Source: an uncultured Dysosmobacter sp. (lineage in GTDB: Bacteria > Bacillota > Clostridia > Oscillospirales > Oscillospiraceae). Taken from it: a DNA stretch of 64,000 bases. The position numbers were made by a program, and so were the translations under genes. The notes under the pieces were generated by a model that saw only the letters and a program-made list of their open reading frames with translations, was not told the origin of the DNA and did no database searches. This document shows positions 47,638 through 56,297 of this stretch, one piece after another; position 1 is the first letter of the stretch, and each line of letters opens with the position of its first letter. The DNA lies in contig NZ_CANRKH010000016.1 in NCBI RefSeq assembly GCF_947631165.1, forward strand, positions 1 to 64,000, written 5' to 3'.

Positions 47638-49884
47638 ATGAAAGAGGAAAAATATGATATTTCCGGGATGCACTGCGCAGCGTGCAGCGCGTCGGTGGAG
47701 AAGGTGACCCGGAAGCTCCCCGGCGTGGAGCGCAGCGACGTGAACCTGACCACCGAGATCATGACGATCCGGTACGACGAAAGCCAGGTGACGCCGGAGC
47801 AGATCGTGGCCAAGGTGGAAAAGGCGGGCTTTGGCTGCACCCTCCACGCGGAGAAAAAAGAACCCCAGAACGCAGAGGACGCCGAGGAAAAGGCCCTGCG
47901 GCGGCGGAAGTATGAGCTGATCATTGCCGCTGTGTTTTCCGTGGCGCTGCTGTATGTGTCCATGGGGCAGATGCTGCCCTTCGGCCTGCCCAGCCTGCCT
48001 CTGCCGGATCTGTTCTCCATGCACACCCATCCGGTGAACTTCGCCATTGCGCAATTGCTGCTGACCGTTCCTGTGCTGTACTGCGGGCGGAACTTCTTCA
48101 TCAGCGGCTTCAAGGCGCTGCTCCACGGGAACCCCAACATGGACTCCCTGGTGGCCATCGGCTCCGCCTGTTCCTTTGCGTACAGCGTGGTGATGACTTT
48201 TTTGATCTCCGACGATCCCCACACCTATGTGCACAATCTATATTATGAGTCCTCCGCTGTGGTCCTGACCCTGGTCTCTCTGGGAAAATTCATGGAAAGC
48301 CGGAACATGCAGAAGACCAAAGGAGCCATCACGGCCCTGATGCGGCTGGCGCCGGACACCGCCATTTTGGCGGACACTGGCCGGGAGGTCCCCACGGAGA
48401 GCCTCAAGACCGGCGACACCGTGCTGGTGAAGCCCGGCGCACGGGTCCCCGCCGACGGCGTGGTGGCCCGGGGAGAGAGCAGCGTCAACGAGGCCATGCT
48501 CACCGGCGAGAGCCTGCCGGTGGAAAAGGCCCCGGGCAGTGAGGTCATCGGCGGCAGCGTGAACCAGAACGGCGTGCTGTACGTCCAGGTGACCCGCACC
48601 GGCGAGGACACGACCCTGGCCCGGATCATCCGCTTTGTGGAGGACGCCCAGGGCAAAAAGGCCCCCATTTCCAAGACCGCCGACAAGGTGGCCGGGGTGT
48701 TCGTGCCCACGGTGATGGGCATCGCCCTGCTGGCTGCCGTGGCCTGGGCGGTGGCGGGCCAGCCCTTTGCCTTCGTGCTGCGGGTGTTCACCTCCGTGCT
48801 GGTGATCGCCTGCCCCTGCGCCCTGGGTCTGGCGACTCCCACCGCCATCATGGTGGGCACGGGCCTGGGCGCCCGGCACGGCATTTTGATCCGCTCCGGC
48901 GAGATCCTGGAGATCACCCACAGCGTGGACACCGTGGTGCTGGACAAGACCGGCACCGTGACGAAGGGCGAGCCTGCCGTGACCTCCGTGGTGCCCTATC
49001 AGTGCGGCGGAGACGCGCTGCTGACCGCCGCAGCGGCGGTGGAGTCCGTTTCCGCCCACCCGCTGGCGGCGGCCATCACGGCTTATGCCGCAACGCAGGG
49101 CTTGGGTGAGCTGCCCAAGCCGGAGAGCTTTGAGAACCTGTCCGGCCGGGGGCTGCGGGCCGTTCTGGAGGGGGAGACTGTGCTGGCGGGCAACCGGCGG
49201 CTGCTGGAGGAGGCAGGGATCGATCCCACGCCGCTGCTGGCGGAGGCGGAGCGGCTGGCCAGCCAGGGCCAGACCCCCATGTTCTTCGCCAGGGACGGCG
49301 CGCTGCTGGGCCTGATCTCCGTGGCCGACGGCGTGAAGGAGACCAGCGCCGCCGCCATTGCCAAGATGAAGGCCGCCGGCATCCGTACAGTACTGCTGAC
49401 CGGCGACAACCACGCGGCGGCGGGCCACATCGGCCAGCTGGTGGGCGTGGATGAGGTCATCGCGGAGGTGCTGCCGGAGGAGAAGGCCGGCGTGATCCAG
49501 AAGCTCCAGGCCCAGGGCCGGAAGGTGATGATGGTGGGCGACGGCATCAACGACGCTCCCGCGCTGACCCAGGCGGAGGTGGGCTGCGCCATCGGCAGCG
49601 GCAGCGACATCGCCATTGAATCCGCCGACATCGTACTGATGCGGGACGACTTGCAGGACGTGCCCCGGGCGCTGCGGCTGTCGGCCCTGACCCTGCGGGA
49701 CATCAAGCAGAACCTGTTTTGGGCCTTCTGCTACAACACCATTGGCATCCCTGTTGCGGCAGGTCTGTTGTATTGCTTCGGCGGGCCGCTGCTGTCTCCC
49801 ATGTTTGCGGGCGCGGCTATGTCCCTCAGCTCCGTGTGCGTGGTGGGCAACGCTTTGCGGCTGGGCCGGGCGGATCTGCAGTGA
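47638..49884 (+). CDS. copA: Copper-translocating P-type ATPase
   Basis: N-terminal HMA (GMHCAAC), CPC motif, DKTGTVTKG, GDGINDAPAL. Confidence 0.96.
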   Translation: MKEEKYDISGMHCAACSASVEKVTRKLPGVERSDVNLTTEIMTIRYDESQVTPEQIVAKVEKAGFGCTLHAEKKEPQNAEDAEEKALRRRKYELIIAAVFSVALLYVSMGQMLPFGLPSLPLPDLFSMHTHPVNFAIAQLLLTVPVLYCGRNFFISGFKALLHGNPNMDSLVAIGSACSFAYSVVMTFLISDDPHTYVHNLYYESSAVVLTLVSLGKFMESRNMQKTKGAITALMRLAPDTAILADTGREVPTESLKTGDTVLVKPGARVPADGVVARGESSVNEAMLTGESLPVEKAPGSEVIGGSVNQNGVLYVQVTRTGEDTTLARIIRFVEDAQGKKAPISKTADKVAGVFVPTVMGIALLAAVAWAVAGQPFAFVLRVFTSVLVIACPCALGLATPTAIMVGTGLGARHGILIRSGEILEITHSVDTVVLDKTGTVTKGEPAVTSVVPYQCGGDALLTAAAAVESVSAHPLAAAITAYAATQGLGELPKPESFENLSGRGLRAVLEGETVLAGNRRLLEEAGIDPTPLLAEAERLASQGQTPMFFARDGALLGLISVADGVKETSAAAIAKMKAAGIRTVLLTGDNHAAAGHIGQLVGVDEVIAEVLPEEKAGVIQKLQAQGRKVMMVGDGINDAPALTQAEVGCAIGSGSDIAIESADIVLMRDDLQDVPRALRLSALTLRDIKQNLFWAFCYNTIGIPVAAGLLYCFGGPLLSPMFAGAAMSLSSVCVVGNALRLGRADLQ

Positions 49885-49931
49885 TATGATTGGATCGTTT
49901 TAGTTTGAGATTCGTATAAGGAGGTATCAGG

Positions 49932-50324
49932 ATGGACGATTCAGATGAGTTTGTGATTGACGCCAAGACCGTGAAGATGGTGGAGGAAATGCTGGGCCAG
50001 CCGATCAAAGTGTTTGGCCGGGACGGCAAAGAGATCGACTACGGCCAGCGCCGCAAGCATCGGGAGCCGTCGGAGCAGGAGGCGCTGCTGCAGCGGCTGA
50101 ACCGCATCGAGGGTCAGGTCCGGGGCATCCGGGGCATGGTGGAGAAGGAGGGCTACTGCACCGACATCCTGACCCAGGTGTCCGCCGTGCAGTCGGCACT
50201 GAACGCCTTTTCCCGGGAACTGCTGGGAAGCCACATCCGCACCTGCGTAGTGCGGGATATCCAAGACGGGGATCTGGAGGTCGTGGACGACCTTCTGGCC
50301 ACCATATATAAACTGATGAAGTAA
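49932..50324 (+). CDS. csoR: CsoR-family metal-sensing repressor (DUF156)
   Basis: LLQRLNRIEGQVRGIRGMVEKEGYCTDILTQVSAVQSAL; copper operon context. Confidence 0.9.
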   Translation: MDDSDEFVIDAKTVKMVEEMLGQPIKVFGRDGKEIDYGQRRKHREPSEQEALLQRLNRIEGQVRGIRGMVEKEGYCTDILTQVSAVQSALNAFSRELLGSHIRTCVVRDIQDGDLEVVDDLLATIYKLMK

Positions 50325-50331
50325 GGAGCGA

Positions 50332-50532
50332 ATGAACATGACGAAAATTTCTGTACCTGACATGATGTGCGAAAACTGTGTGAAGCGCATCACCAATGCC
50401 CTGACCGCGGCGGAGCTGAAATTTGAGGTGAGCCTGGCGGACAAGACCGTCACCATCGACGGCTGCCAGAACTGCGTCAAGACCGCCGTCAGCGAGCTGG
50501 AGGACCTGGGCTTTAGCCCCGCCGTCCAGTAA
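50332..50532 (+). CDS. Heavy-metal-associated domain protein (copper chaperone-like)
   Basis: MMCENCVKRITNAL with MxCxxC motif; second CQNC pair. Confidence 0.85.
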   Translation: MNMTKISVPDMMCENCVKRITNALTAAELKFEVSLADKTVTIDGCQNCVKTAVSELEDLGFSPAVQ

Positions 50533-50545
50533 ACCGCCCACAAGA

Positions 50546-50582
50546 GCGCCCGTATCCGAAGCCGGATACGGGCGCTCTTTTA
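50546..50582 (+). terminator. Intrinsic terminator of copper operon
   Basis: AGCGCCCGTATCCG-AAGC-CGGATACGGGCGCTCTTTT. Confidence 0.9.
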
Positions 50583-50585
50583 TAT

Positions 50586-50746
50586 GGACCCGTATTCATG
50601 ATCGTTGGACACCGCCTGGGCGGGTCTTTTTCCGCCGGGACTGCGTCGATTTTCCTTGCCATACAACAGTATGCCTGCGGAAAATTTTCTTGCCTGACGA
50701 AAAAATCTTTCGCCTATCCGGCATCTCCCGGTTGTGGATACGGGCC
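50586..50746 (+). repeat. Dispersed repeat family 1, copy B
   Basis: GGACCCGTATTCA...TGGATACGGGCC terminal inverted repeats; internal motifs shared with 17940-18097. Confidence 0.75.
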
Positions 50747-50867
50747 CCAGAAGACGAGTTGTTACCGTTTTGTAACTTTTTCGTCCGAGCCTGACAGCTT
50801 TTCCCAGCGAAAAAACGCCTGTTTTCGCTAAAAGTGGGAGGAAGGAGCTTGATTTTATCCAATAAAC

Positions 50868-50896
50868 TTGACAAAAGTGGGGAAGTAGTGTATACT
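50868..50896 (+). promoter_or_regulatory. Sigma-A promoter of G5/3D protein gene
   Basis: TTGACA - 17 nt - TATACT. Confidence 0.85.
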
Positions 50897-51083
50897 GGCA
50901 CCAGTTTTTCAACCGGTAACAAAAGTTACAAATCGTTTTTCCGCTTTCCGGCAGTTCCGGACTGAGGAAAAACGGTCCAAGGCGCGCCTGCTGCGAGACA
51001 GTTGAGCACACGGGCGCGGACCGCCGGCGGGCGCGGCCAATCATGACCTGTCCGCGTGAAAAACAATATTCAGGAGGTATGTT

Positions 51084-52118
51084 TTGAAGCTGCAAAACTT
51101 ACAAAAAAGCCCCCGCACCCACCGGTGCTGCCGCCCCACGGTCCTGCTGGCGTTGCTGTTCGCCCTGGCCGCCGGGGCCGCCGCCACCGGCTGGGCTGAA
51201 GCCGTCTACGTCGTTACCGGCCTGGACGACGGGGCCATCGTTTTGGATGGGGCCGGGGAGGCCCCCGACCTGTCCTCCAAGATCCTGCATATCACCTCCG
51301 GCACCAAGGGCTACGACGTGAACCTGTCCTCCGGGCGGCCTGTCACGGTCCGCCATGGCGATGAGGTATATACTGCCAAGAGCAAGCGGGAGACCGTTTC
51401 CACGCTGCTGAAGCGGCTGGGCGTGGTCCCCAGCCCCCTGGAGGGCGTGGCGGTGGACGTGACCGACGCCGGACTGACCATCACAGTGGCGGAGGAGATC
51501 ACCTATTACGAGACCCTGACGGAGGAGGCCCCTTATGACACTGTCCGGGTTGCCAATCCCGAGATGAAAAAGGGAGAGGAAAAGGTGATCCAGGAGGGGA
51601 AGGACGGCGTGCGCACCTCCATCTATGAGATCACCTGGAGCAACGGCACCCAGATGTCCCGCCAGTTCGTGGAAGAGCTGGACAGCACCGCCGTGGATAA
51701 GATCGTGGAGTACGGGACCGCAGCCGCACCGGCCGCCGCGGCCGCGGAGCAGTCGCCCATTGCCAGCGTTTCCAAAAACGCCGACGGCAGCGGCGTGCTG
51801 ACGCTGAAGTCCGGCACGACCCTGCGCTTTTCCAGTGCCAAGACCATGACCGCCACCGCTTATACTGCCGGGTATGACGGTGCGGACTACACCACCGCCA
51901 CCGGCACGTTTGTCCGGGTCGGCACCGTGGCCGTGGATAAGAAGGTCATTCCCCTGGGGACCCGGATGTATATCGTCACCAACGACGGCATCGTCTACGG
52001 CATGGCTGTGGCGGAGGACACCGGCGTGCGGGGCAACAAGGTAGACCTGTATTACGACACCTATCAGCAGTGCATCAACTTCGGCCGAAGGAGCTGCACG
52101 GTGTATATCCTGGAGTAA
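51084..52118 (+). CDS. Secreted G5/3D (cell-wall hydrolase-like) domain protein, TTG start
   Basis: AGGAGG RBS before TTG; G5-like EITYYETLTEEAPYDTVRVANPEMKKGEEKVIQEGKDG; 3D domain MTATAYTAGYDG...KVIPLGTRMYIV...AEDTGVRGNKVDLY. Confidence 0.9.
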   Translation: MKLQNLQKSPRTHRCCRPTVLLALLFALAAGAAATGWAEAVYVVTGLDDGAIVLDGAGEAPDLSSKILHITSGTKGYDVNLSSGRPVTVRHGDEVYTAKSKRETVSTLLKRLGVVPSPLEGVAVDVTDAGLTITVAEEITYYETLTEEAPYDTVRVANPEMKKGEEKVIQEGKDGVRTSIYEITWSNGTQMSRQFVEELDSTAVDKIVEYGTAAAPAAAAAEQSPIASVSKNADGSGVLTLKSGTTLRFSSAKTMTATAYTAGYDGADYTTATGTFVRVGTVAVDKKVIPLGTRMYIVTNDGIVYGMAVAEDTGVRGNKVDLYYDTYQQCINFGRRSCTVYILE

Positions 52119-52136
52119 GCTCCCAAAACAGCAGAT

Positions 52137-52168
52137 ATGAGCGCCAGCCAAAACGGCTGGCGCTCATG
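52137..52168. repeat. Terminator hairpin, first exact 32-bp copy
   Basis: ATGAGCGCCAGCC-AAAAC-GGCTGGCGCTCATG. Confidence 0.85.
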
Positions 52169-52370
52169 AGACTGTCGAAAAAGTGGCTATGCCACTTTTT
52201 CGAGAAAGCTACGGCCTGCCGCAGCGCACTCGCTGTCCGCCTGGGCGGACAACTCGCACGTTTGCAGGCCGAGATGTGTTTTTTCCGACGTACACGCCGC
52301 CGGAAAAAACAGATCAAAATTCTTTCGCGCCTGCGGGCGCGAACTCTGCGAGACTTTTTCGACAAACTGA
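52169..52370. mobile_element. MITE-like ~202-bp hairpin element with 12-bp terminal inverted repeats
   Basis: TGTCGAAAAAGT...ACTTTTTCGACA TIRs; several internal hairpins; no coding capacity. Confidence 0.55.
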
Positions 52371-52402
52371 TGAGCGCCAGCCAAAACGGCTGGCGCTCAT
52401 GC
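52371..52402. repeat. Terminator hairpin, second exact 32-bp copy
   Basis: Identical to 52137-52168. Confidence 0.85.
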
Positions 52403-52405
52403 TTT

Positions 52406-53113
52406 TTACGTACTGGGGATCCCGTTATCTATGGCATGCAGAAGCTCCGGGAGCTGGGACAGGGCGGTGACGCGGTAGTCCGGGGCTATATCCGGGCGGC
52501 GGGGAGCGCCGTGGGGGTCGAACCAGCAGGTGCGGATGCCGGCGTTGAGACCGCCCCGGATGTCGGAGGTCAGGCTGTCGCCCACCAGCAGGGCCGCTTC
52601 CCGGGAAAAGCCAGGGATGGCAGCGAACACCGCCTGGAAAAAGGCGGGGCTGGGCTTGTCGAAGCCGATGGTCTCGGAGATGAAAATGCCTTTGAAATAC
52701 GGCTTGATGCCCGCGCTGTCCAGGCGGCGGTGCTGCACGGCGGCAGCGCCGTTGGAGACGATGTACAGGTCGTATTGGGGGGCCAGGGCTGCCAACAGCT
52801 CCGGCGCGCCGGGGATGAAGAGATGGCCCTCCGCCAGATGGCCTTCGTAGCGTTCACAGGTCTCCCGGGCGTCCCGGTCCAGCCCTAGTTCCGTGAACAG
52901 CAGCTCGAAGCGGCGGGTCAGCAGCTGGGGACGGGTCACTTTTCCCTCCTCCAGCAGCGCCCACTGGGCGGCGTTGATCTCGTGATAGCGGTCCAGCACC
53001 GCATTCCCGGCGGGGACGTGCATCTCCGTCAGGGCCTTGGTCAGGGCCGCCCGCTCCGCCCGGGCAAAGTCCAGCAGGGTATCGTCCAGATCGAAAAAAA
53101 TGGTTTTCAGCAT
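52406..53113 (-). CDS. HAD hydrolase, YjjG-type noncanonical pyrimidine nucleotidase
   Basis: MLKTIFFDLDDTLLDF; GVGDS-like LLVGDSLTSDIRGG. Confidence 0.92.
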   Translation of the reverse strand: MLKTIFFDLDDTLLDFARAERAALTKALTEMHVPAGNAVLDRYHEINAAQWALLEEGKVTRPQLLTRRFELLFTELGLDRDARETCERYEGHLAEGHLFIPGAPELLAALAPQYDLYIVSNGAAAVQHRRLDSAGIKPYFKGIFISETIGFDKPSPAFFQAVFAAIPGFSREAALLVGDSLTSDIRGGLNAGIRTCWFDPHGAPRRPDIAPDYRVTALSQLPELLHAIDNGIPST

Positions 53114-53215
53114 AAGACGCCTCCTGTTTCGGTAAAATCAGTATACCATAGCTTCGGAGGGCTTGGCAAGAGGAGCTGTTTTTGATATACTGAGGAACAC
53201 GAAAGGCGGGATAGC

Positions 53216-54073
53216 ATGAATCTCTGTGACTATCAGACCATCCGGGAGCTGCTGGGGCGGCACGGATTTCATTTTTCCAAGTCCCTGGGGCAGAATTTTT
53301 TGATCGATCCCCAGGTGCCGTATGATATCGCGGCATCGTCTCAGGCGGACGGGCGCTGCGGCGTGCTGGAGATCGGACCGGGCATCGGTCCTCTGACGGC
53401 GGAGCTGGCCCGGCGGGCGGGGAAGGTCGTTTCCGTGGAGCTGGACAAGTCCCTGCTGCCGGTATTGGCGGAGACCATGGCCCCCTATCCCAATGTGGAG
53501 ATCGTGTCCGGAGACGTGCTGAAGCTGGACCTGAACGCCCTGGCGGCGGAGAAGTTCCAGGGGCTGCGGCCCATCGTGTGCGCCAACCTGCCCTATAACA
53601 TCACCACGCCGGTGCTGACCAAGCTCGTGGAAACGCCCTGCTTTGAGACCATCACCGTGCTGATCCAAAAGGAGGTGGCCCAGCGGCTGGCGGCGGCCCA
53701 GGGGTCCGGGGACGGCGGGGCCTTCTCGGTGTTTTTGCAGTATCACATGGAGACGCAATATCTGTTCGACGTGCCGCGGGAGAAATTCCTGCCGGAGCCC
53801 AAGGTGACCTCTGCTGTGCTGCGGTGCGTCCGGCGGGCGCACCCCGCCGTGGAGGTGGAGGACGAGGCGTTTTTTTTCAAGGTGGCCCGGGGAGCGTTCC
53901 TGCTGCGGCGAAAGACCCTGGCCAACTCCCTGGCGGCGGCGCTGGGCATGGAAAAGGCCGCCGTGCAGGCGGCCATCGCGGACTGCAGCCTGCCCGCCGA
54001 CATCCGGGGCGAGCGGCTGACGCTGGAGGACTTCGCCCGGCTGGCGGAGCGGCTGGCAAAGGAGCGCCGCTGA
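53216..54073 (+). CDS. rsmA: 16S rRNA (adenine(1518)-N(6)/adenine(1519)-N(6))-dimethyltransferase
   Basis: HFSKSLGQNFLIDP; VLEIGPGIGPLTAELARRAGKVVSVELD; NLPYNITTPVL. Confidence 0.97.
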   Translation: MNLCDYQTIRELLGRHGFHFSKSLGQNFLIDPQVPYDIAASSQADGRCGVLEIGPGIGPLTAELARRAGKVVSVELDKSLLPVLAETMAPYPNVEIVSGDVLKLDLNALAAEKFQGLRPIVCANLPYNITTPVLTKLVETPCFETITVLIQKEVAQRLAAAQGSGDGGAFSVFLQYHMETQYLFDVPREKFLPEPKVTSAVLRCVRRAHPAVEVEDEAFFFKVARGAFLLRRKTLANSLAAALGMEKAAVQAAIADCSLPADIRGERLTLEDFARLAERLAKERR

Positions 54074-54138
54074 CCGCAAAGGGAATGCCCATTTCAGACC
54101 GGCGATGCTGCTCGGTTTTTCGGATGAATCGCCAGGTA

Positions 54139-54302
54139 GAACCTGTACCAATGGGGGAGGAATGCCGGATGGACGAGGAATTTTTCTGCCGATCAAGGCG
54201 TTATGACGCAGGAATACTTGGAGTATTCCAAGGAGAAACAACGCAGAGCGGCGGGAAAAGGACCGCTCAGACGGTGTGCTGCACCTATTGGTACGGGTTC
54301 TT
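54139..54302 (-). repeat. Dispersed repeat family 1, copy D
   Basis: AGAACCTGTACCAAT..ATTGGTACGGGTTCT ends (14/15); internal ATGCCGGATGGACGAGGAATTTTTCTGCC and GACGCAGG-hairpin-CCAAGGAGAAA motifs. Confidence 0.75.
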
Positions 54303-54378
54303 ACAAAATACAGGATGACTGGATCATGGCAGCCATCCTGTATTTGGCTTATATGGAGGGCATGCATGGAACCGGAAG

Positions 54379-54465
54379 TCAGAAAATCCCTTTATTGTAT
54401 TTGAATTGGGCGTAAAGCATGAAGATCAGCCCCACGACAATACCGGCAAGGCAGATTTTTATCAC
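54379..54465 (-). CDS. Possible 28-aa single-TM peptide
   Basis: GTG start: VIKICLAGIVVGLIFMLYAQFKYNKGIF*; weak RBS. Confidence 0.25.
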   Translation of the reverse strand: MIKICLAGIVVGLIFMLYAQFKYNKGIF

Positions 54466-54584
54466 ACTTAGAGTAAAAGGGAAGTGGGAAACTCCCTTTT
54501 ATTTTTCGTGCTGCTCAATTATTTGAACTCCCGCCAAAATGACAAAAGAAACAGTCATCCTTTAGGGTGACCGTAAAATAAAAT

Positions 54585-54827
54585 TTAGCTCTGATTCAAA
54601 TCTGAGTTACCATCGAAAAAGTCAATAATAACCTTCTGACAATCCCGGCACAAATGGGAAACAACAGCAGATCCTTTCATAACTGATAATTTGGAAAGAA
54701 CGACGGCACCATCATAGAATTCTGCCCTACCGAATAACGTTCGTTTTTCACTTTTTATCCAGGAAATCTCCTGTGGGCTTTGAATCAGCCCCTTCTCCAT
54801 CTCTTGGCCACAGTATGGACATTGCAT
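54585..54827 (-). CDS. Zinc-ribbon PF20097-like small protein
   Basis: MQCPYCGQEMEKGLIQSPQEISWIKSEKRTLFGRAEF...CRDC. Confidence 0.75.
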   Translation of the reverse strand: MQCPYCGQEMEKGLIQSPQEISWIKSEKRTLFGRAEFYDGAVVLSKLSVMKGSAVVSHLCRDCQKVIIDFFDGNSDLNQS

Positions 54828-54959
54828 CCTTTATCACATCCGAATCTATAGACCTGATTATAGCACAGTATATGTTGGAGTTCAATCTACAAGTTGGTGA
54901 AATCGACGGAGTTTCATGCCGGCAGCACAAAAGGTAAAAGAAAGGTGGGAAATGTCCGC

Positions 54960-55010
54960 TTGCATTTCCCAGCGGAAGGTGGTATCCTATACATCTGAAA
55001 ATGATTCTCA
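54960..55010 (+). promoter_or_regulatory. Promoter with Fur-family (Zur/Fur-like) box
   Basis: TTGCAT-17-TATCCT followed by TGAAAATGATTCTCA, close to 7-1-7 TGATAATNATTATCA. Confidence 0.6.
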
Positions 55011-55029
55011 AATTGAAAGAGGATGTATC

Positions 55030-56010
55030 GTGAAAAAAAGCTGCTTTGTACTGCTGCTGTGCCTTCTGCTGACGGGCTGCGGTCCGGCAGAGGCGCCGGC
55101 CCGGCCGGACCGGCCCCAGATCGTGGCCACGGTGTTCCCAGCCTATGACTTTGCCCGGGCCGTCTGCGGGGAGCTGGCGGACGTCCGCCTGCTGCTGCCG
55201 CCGGGGGCGGAGAGCCACTCCTATGAGCCTACGCCGGCGGATATCCTGGCAGTCCAGGACTGCGACCTGTTCATCTGCCTGGGTGGCGAATCCGACGCTT
55301 GGGTCGATACCATCCTCTCCGCGGTGGAGCCACGGGGAGAGGTGCTGCGGATGGTGGACTGTGTGGAGCTGCTGGAGGAGGAGACCGTGGAGGGGATGCA
55401 GGCCCAGCCGGGCCATGACCACAGCCACGATCACGACGAACATGACCATGAGGCGGAGGAGCATAGTCTGGGCCAGGTAGTGGGCATGGACGAGCATGTC
55501 TGGACCTCCCCCTGCAATGCCGCTGCCATTGTCCGGACTGTGGGCGGACGGATGGAGACTCTGGACCGCCCCAATGCGGCAGCCTACCGGGAAAACGCCG
55601 AGGCCTATGCTGGACAGATCGACGAGCTGGACCAGCGGTTTGCGGATCTCTTTGCGGCCCAGCCGGAGCGGACCATCGTATTTGGAGACCGGTTCCCGCT
55701 GCGGTACTTCGCCGAGGAATATGAACTGGACTACTATGCCGCGTTTCCTGGCTGCGGGACCCAGACAGAGCCGTCGGCGGCCACCATTGCCTATTTGACC
55801 GCCAAGGTGCGGGACGAGGGCATCCCAACGGTGTGGTATATCGAATTTTCCAACCATCTGGTGGCGGACAGCATCGCGGAAGCCACCGGGACCCAGACTG
55901 CCATGTTCCACACCTGCCACAATGTCTCCCGGCAGGAAATGGAGGCGGGAGCCACATATCTGTCCTTGATGGAGCAAAATTTTGTGTCTTTAAAACAATA
56001 TTTTGGATGA
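55030..56010 (+). CDS. Zinc/metal ABC transporter substrate-binding lipoprotein (ZnuA/AdcA-like), GTG start
   Basis: Lipobox LLLTGCGP; His-rich loop HDHSHDHDEHDHEAEEH; DEHVWTSPCNA. Confidence 0.93.
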   Translation: MKKSCFVLLLCLLLTGCGPAEAPARPDRPQIVATVFPAYDFARAVCGELADVRLLLPPGAESHSYEPTPADILAVQDCDLFICLGGESDAWVDTILSAVEPRGEVLRMVDCVELLEEETVEGMQAQPGHDHSHDHDEHDHEAEEHSLGQVVGMDEHVWTSPCNAAAIVRTVGGRMETLDRPNAAAYRENAEAYAGQIDELDQRFADLFAAQPERTIVFGDRFPLRYFAEEYELDYYAAFPGCGTQTEPSAATIAYLTAKVRDEGIPTVWYIEFSNHLVADSIAEATGTQTAMFHTCHNVSRQEMEAGATYLSLMEQNFVSLKQYFG

Positions 56011-56072
56011 TTTCCAGATTTGCCGGTAGATCTGCCTTTTATCAGAGGGATAGGATGGCTTTCTTATATGGC

Positions 56073-56297
56073 TCATTCTCCGGGACCGGGGTGGATGACT
56101 TTGCCCACGCTCCAAAAACGGGCGGCCTGCCGGGCCATTTCCAGCCGTTCCTCCGGGGTGCGGTAACGCAGCTCCGCCGTGTGGCAGCCGCAGTCCAGGC
56201 AGCTGACATACACGCACCAGCCGTCCTCGTCCTGGAGCATCCCGGCTCCGTGGCACAACGGACAGTCCAGCAGTTCGATGTTTTCAAAAGAGTCCAT
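56073..56297 (-). CDS. Lar-family restriction-alleviation-like small zinc protein
   Basis: MDSFENIELLDCPLCHGAGMLQDEDGWCVYVSCLDCGCHTAELRY. Confidence 0.65.
   Translation of the reverse strand: MDSFENIELLDCPLCHGAGMLQDEDGWCVYVSCLDCGCHTAELRYRTPEERLEMARQAARFWSVGKVIHPGPGE

Noticed and set aside
50897-51083. c-di-AMP (ydaO/yuaA) riboswitch upstream of the G5/3D gene
   Set aside because: Considered because of gene type, but the conserved motifs were not recognisable by eye.
53824-54318. 164-aa ORF overlapping the rsmA 3' end and repeat copy D
   Set aside because: Out of frame with rsmA and runs through noncoding repeat; no domain.
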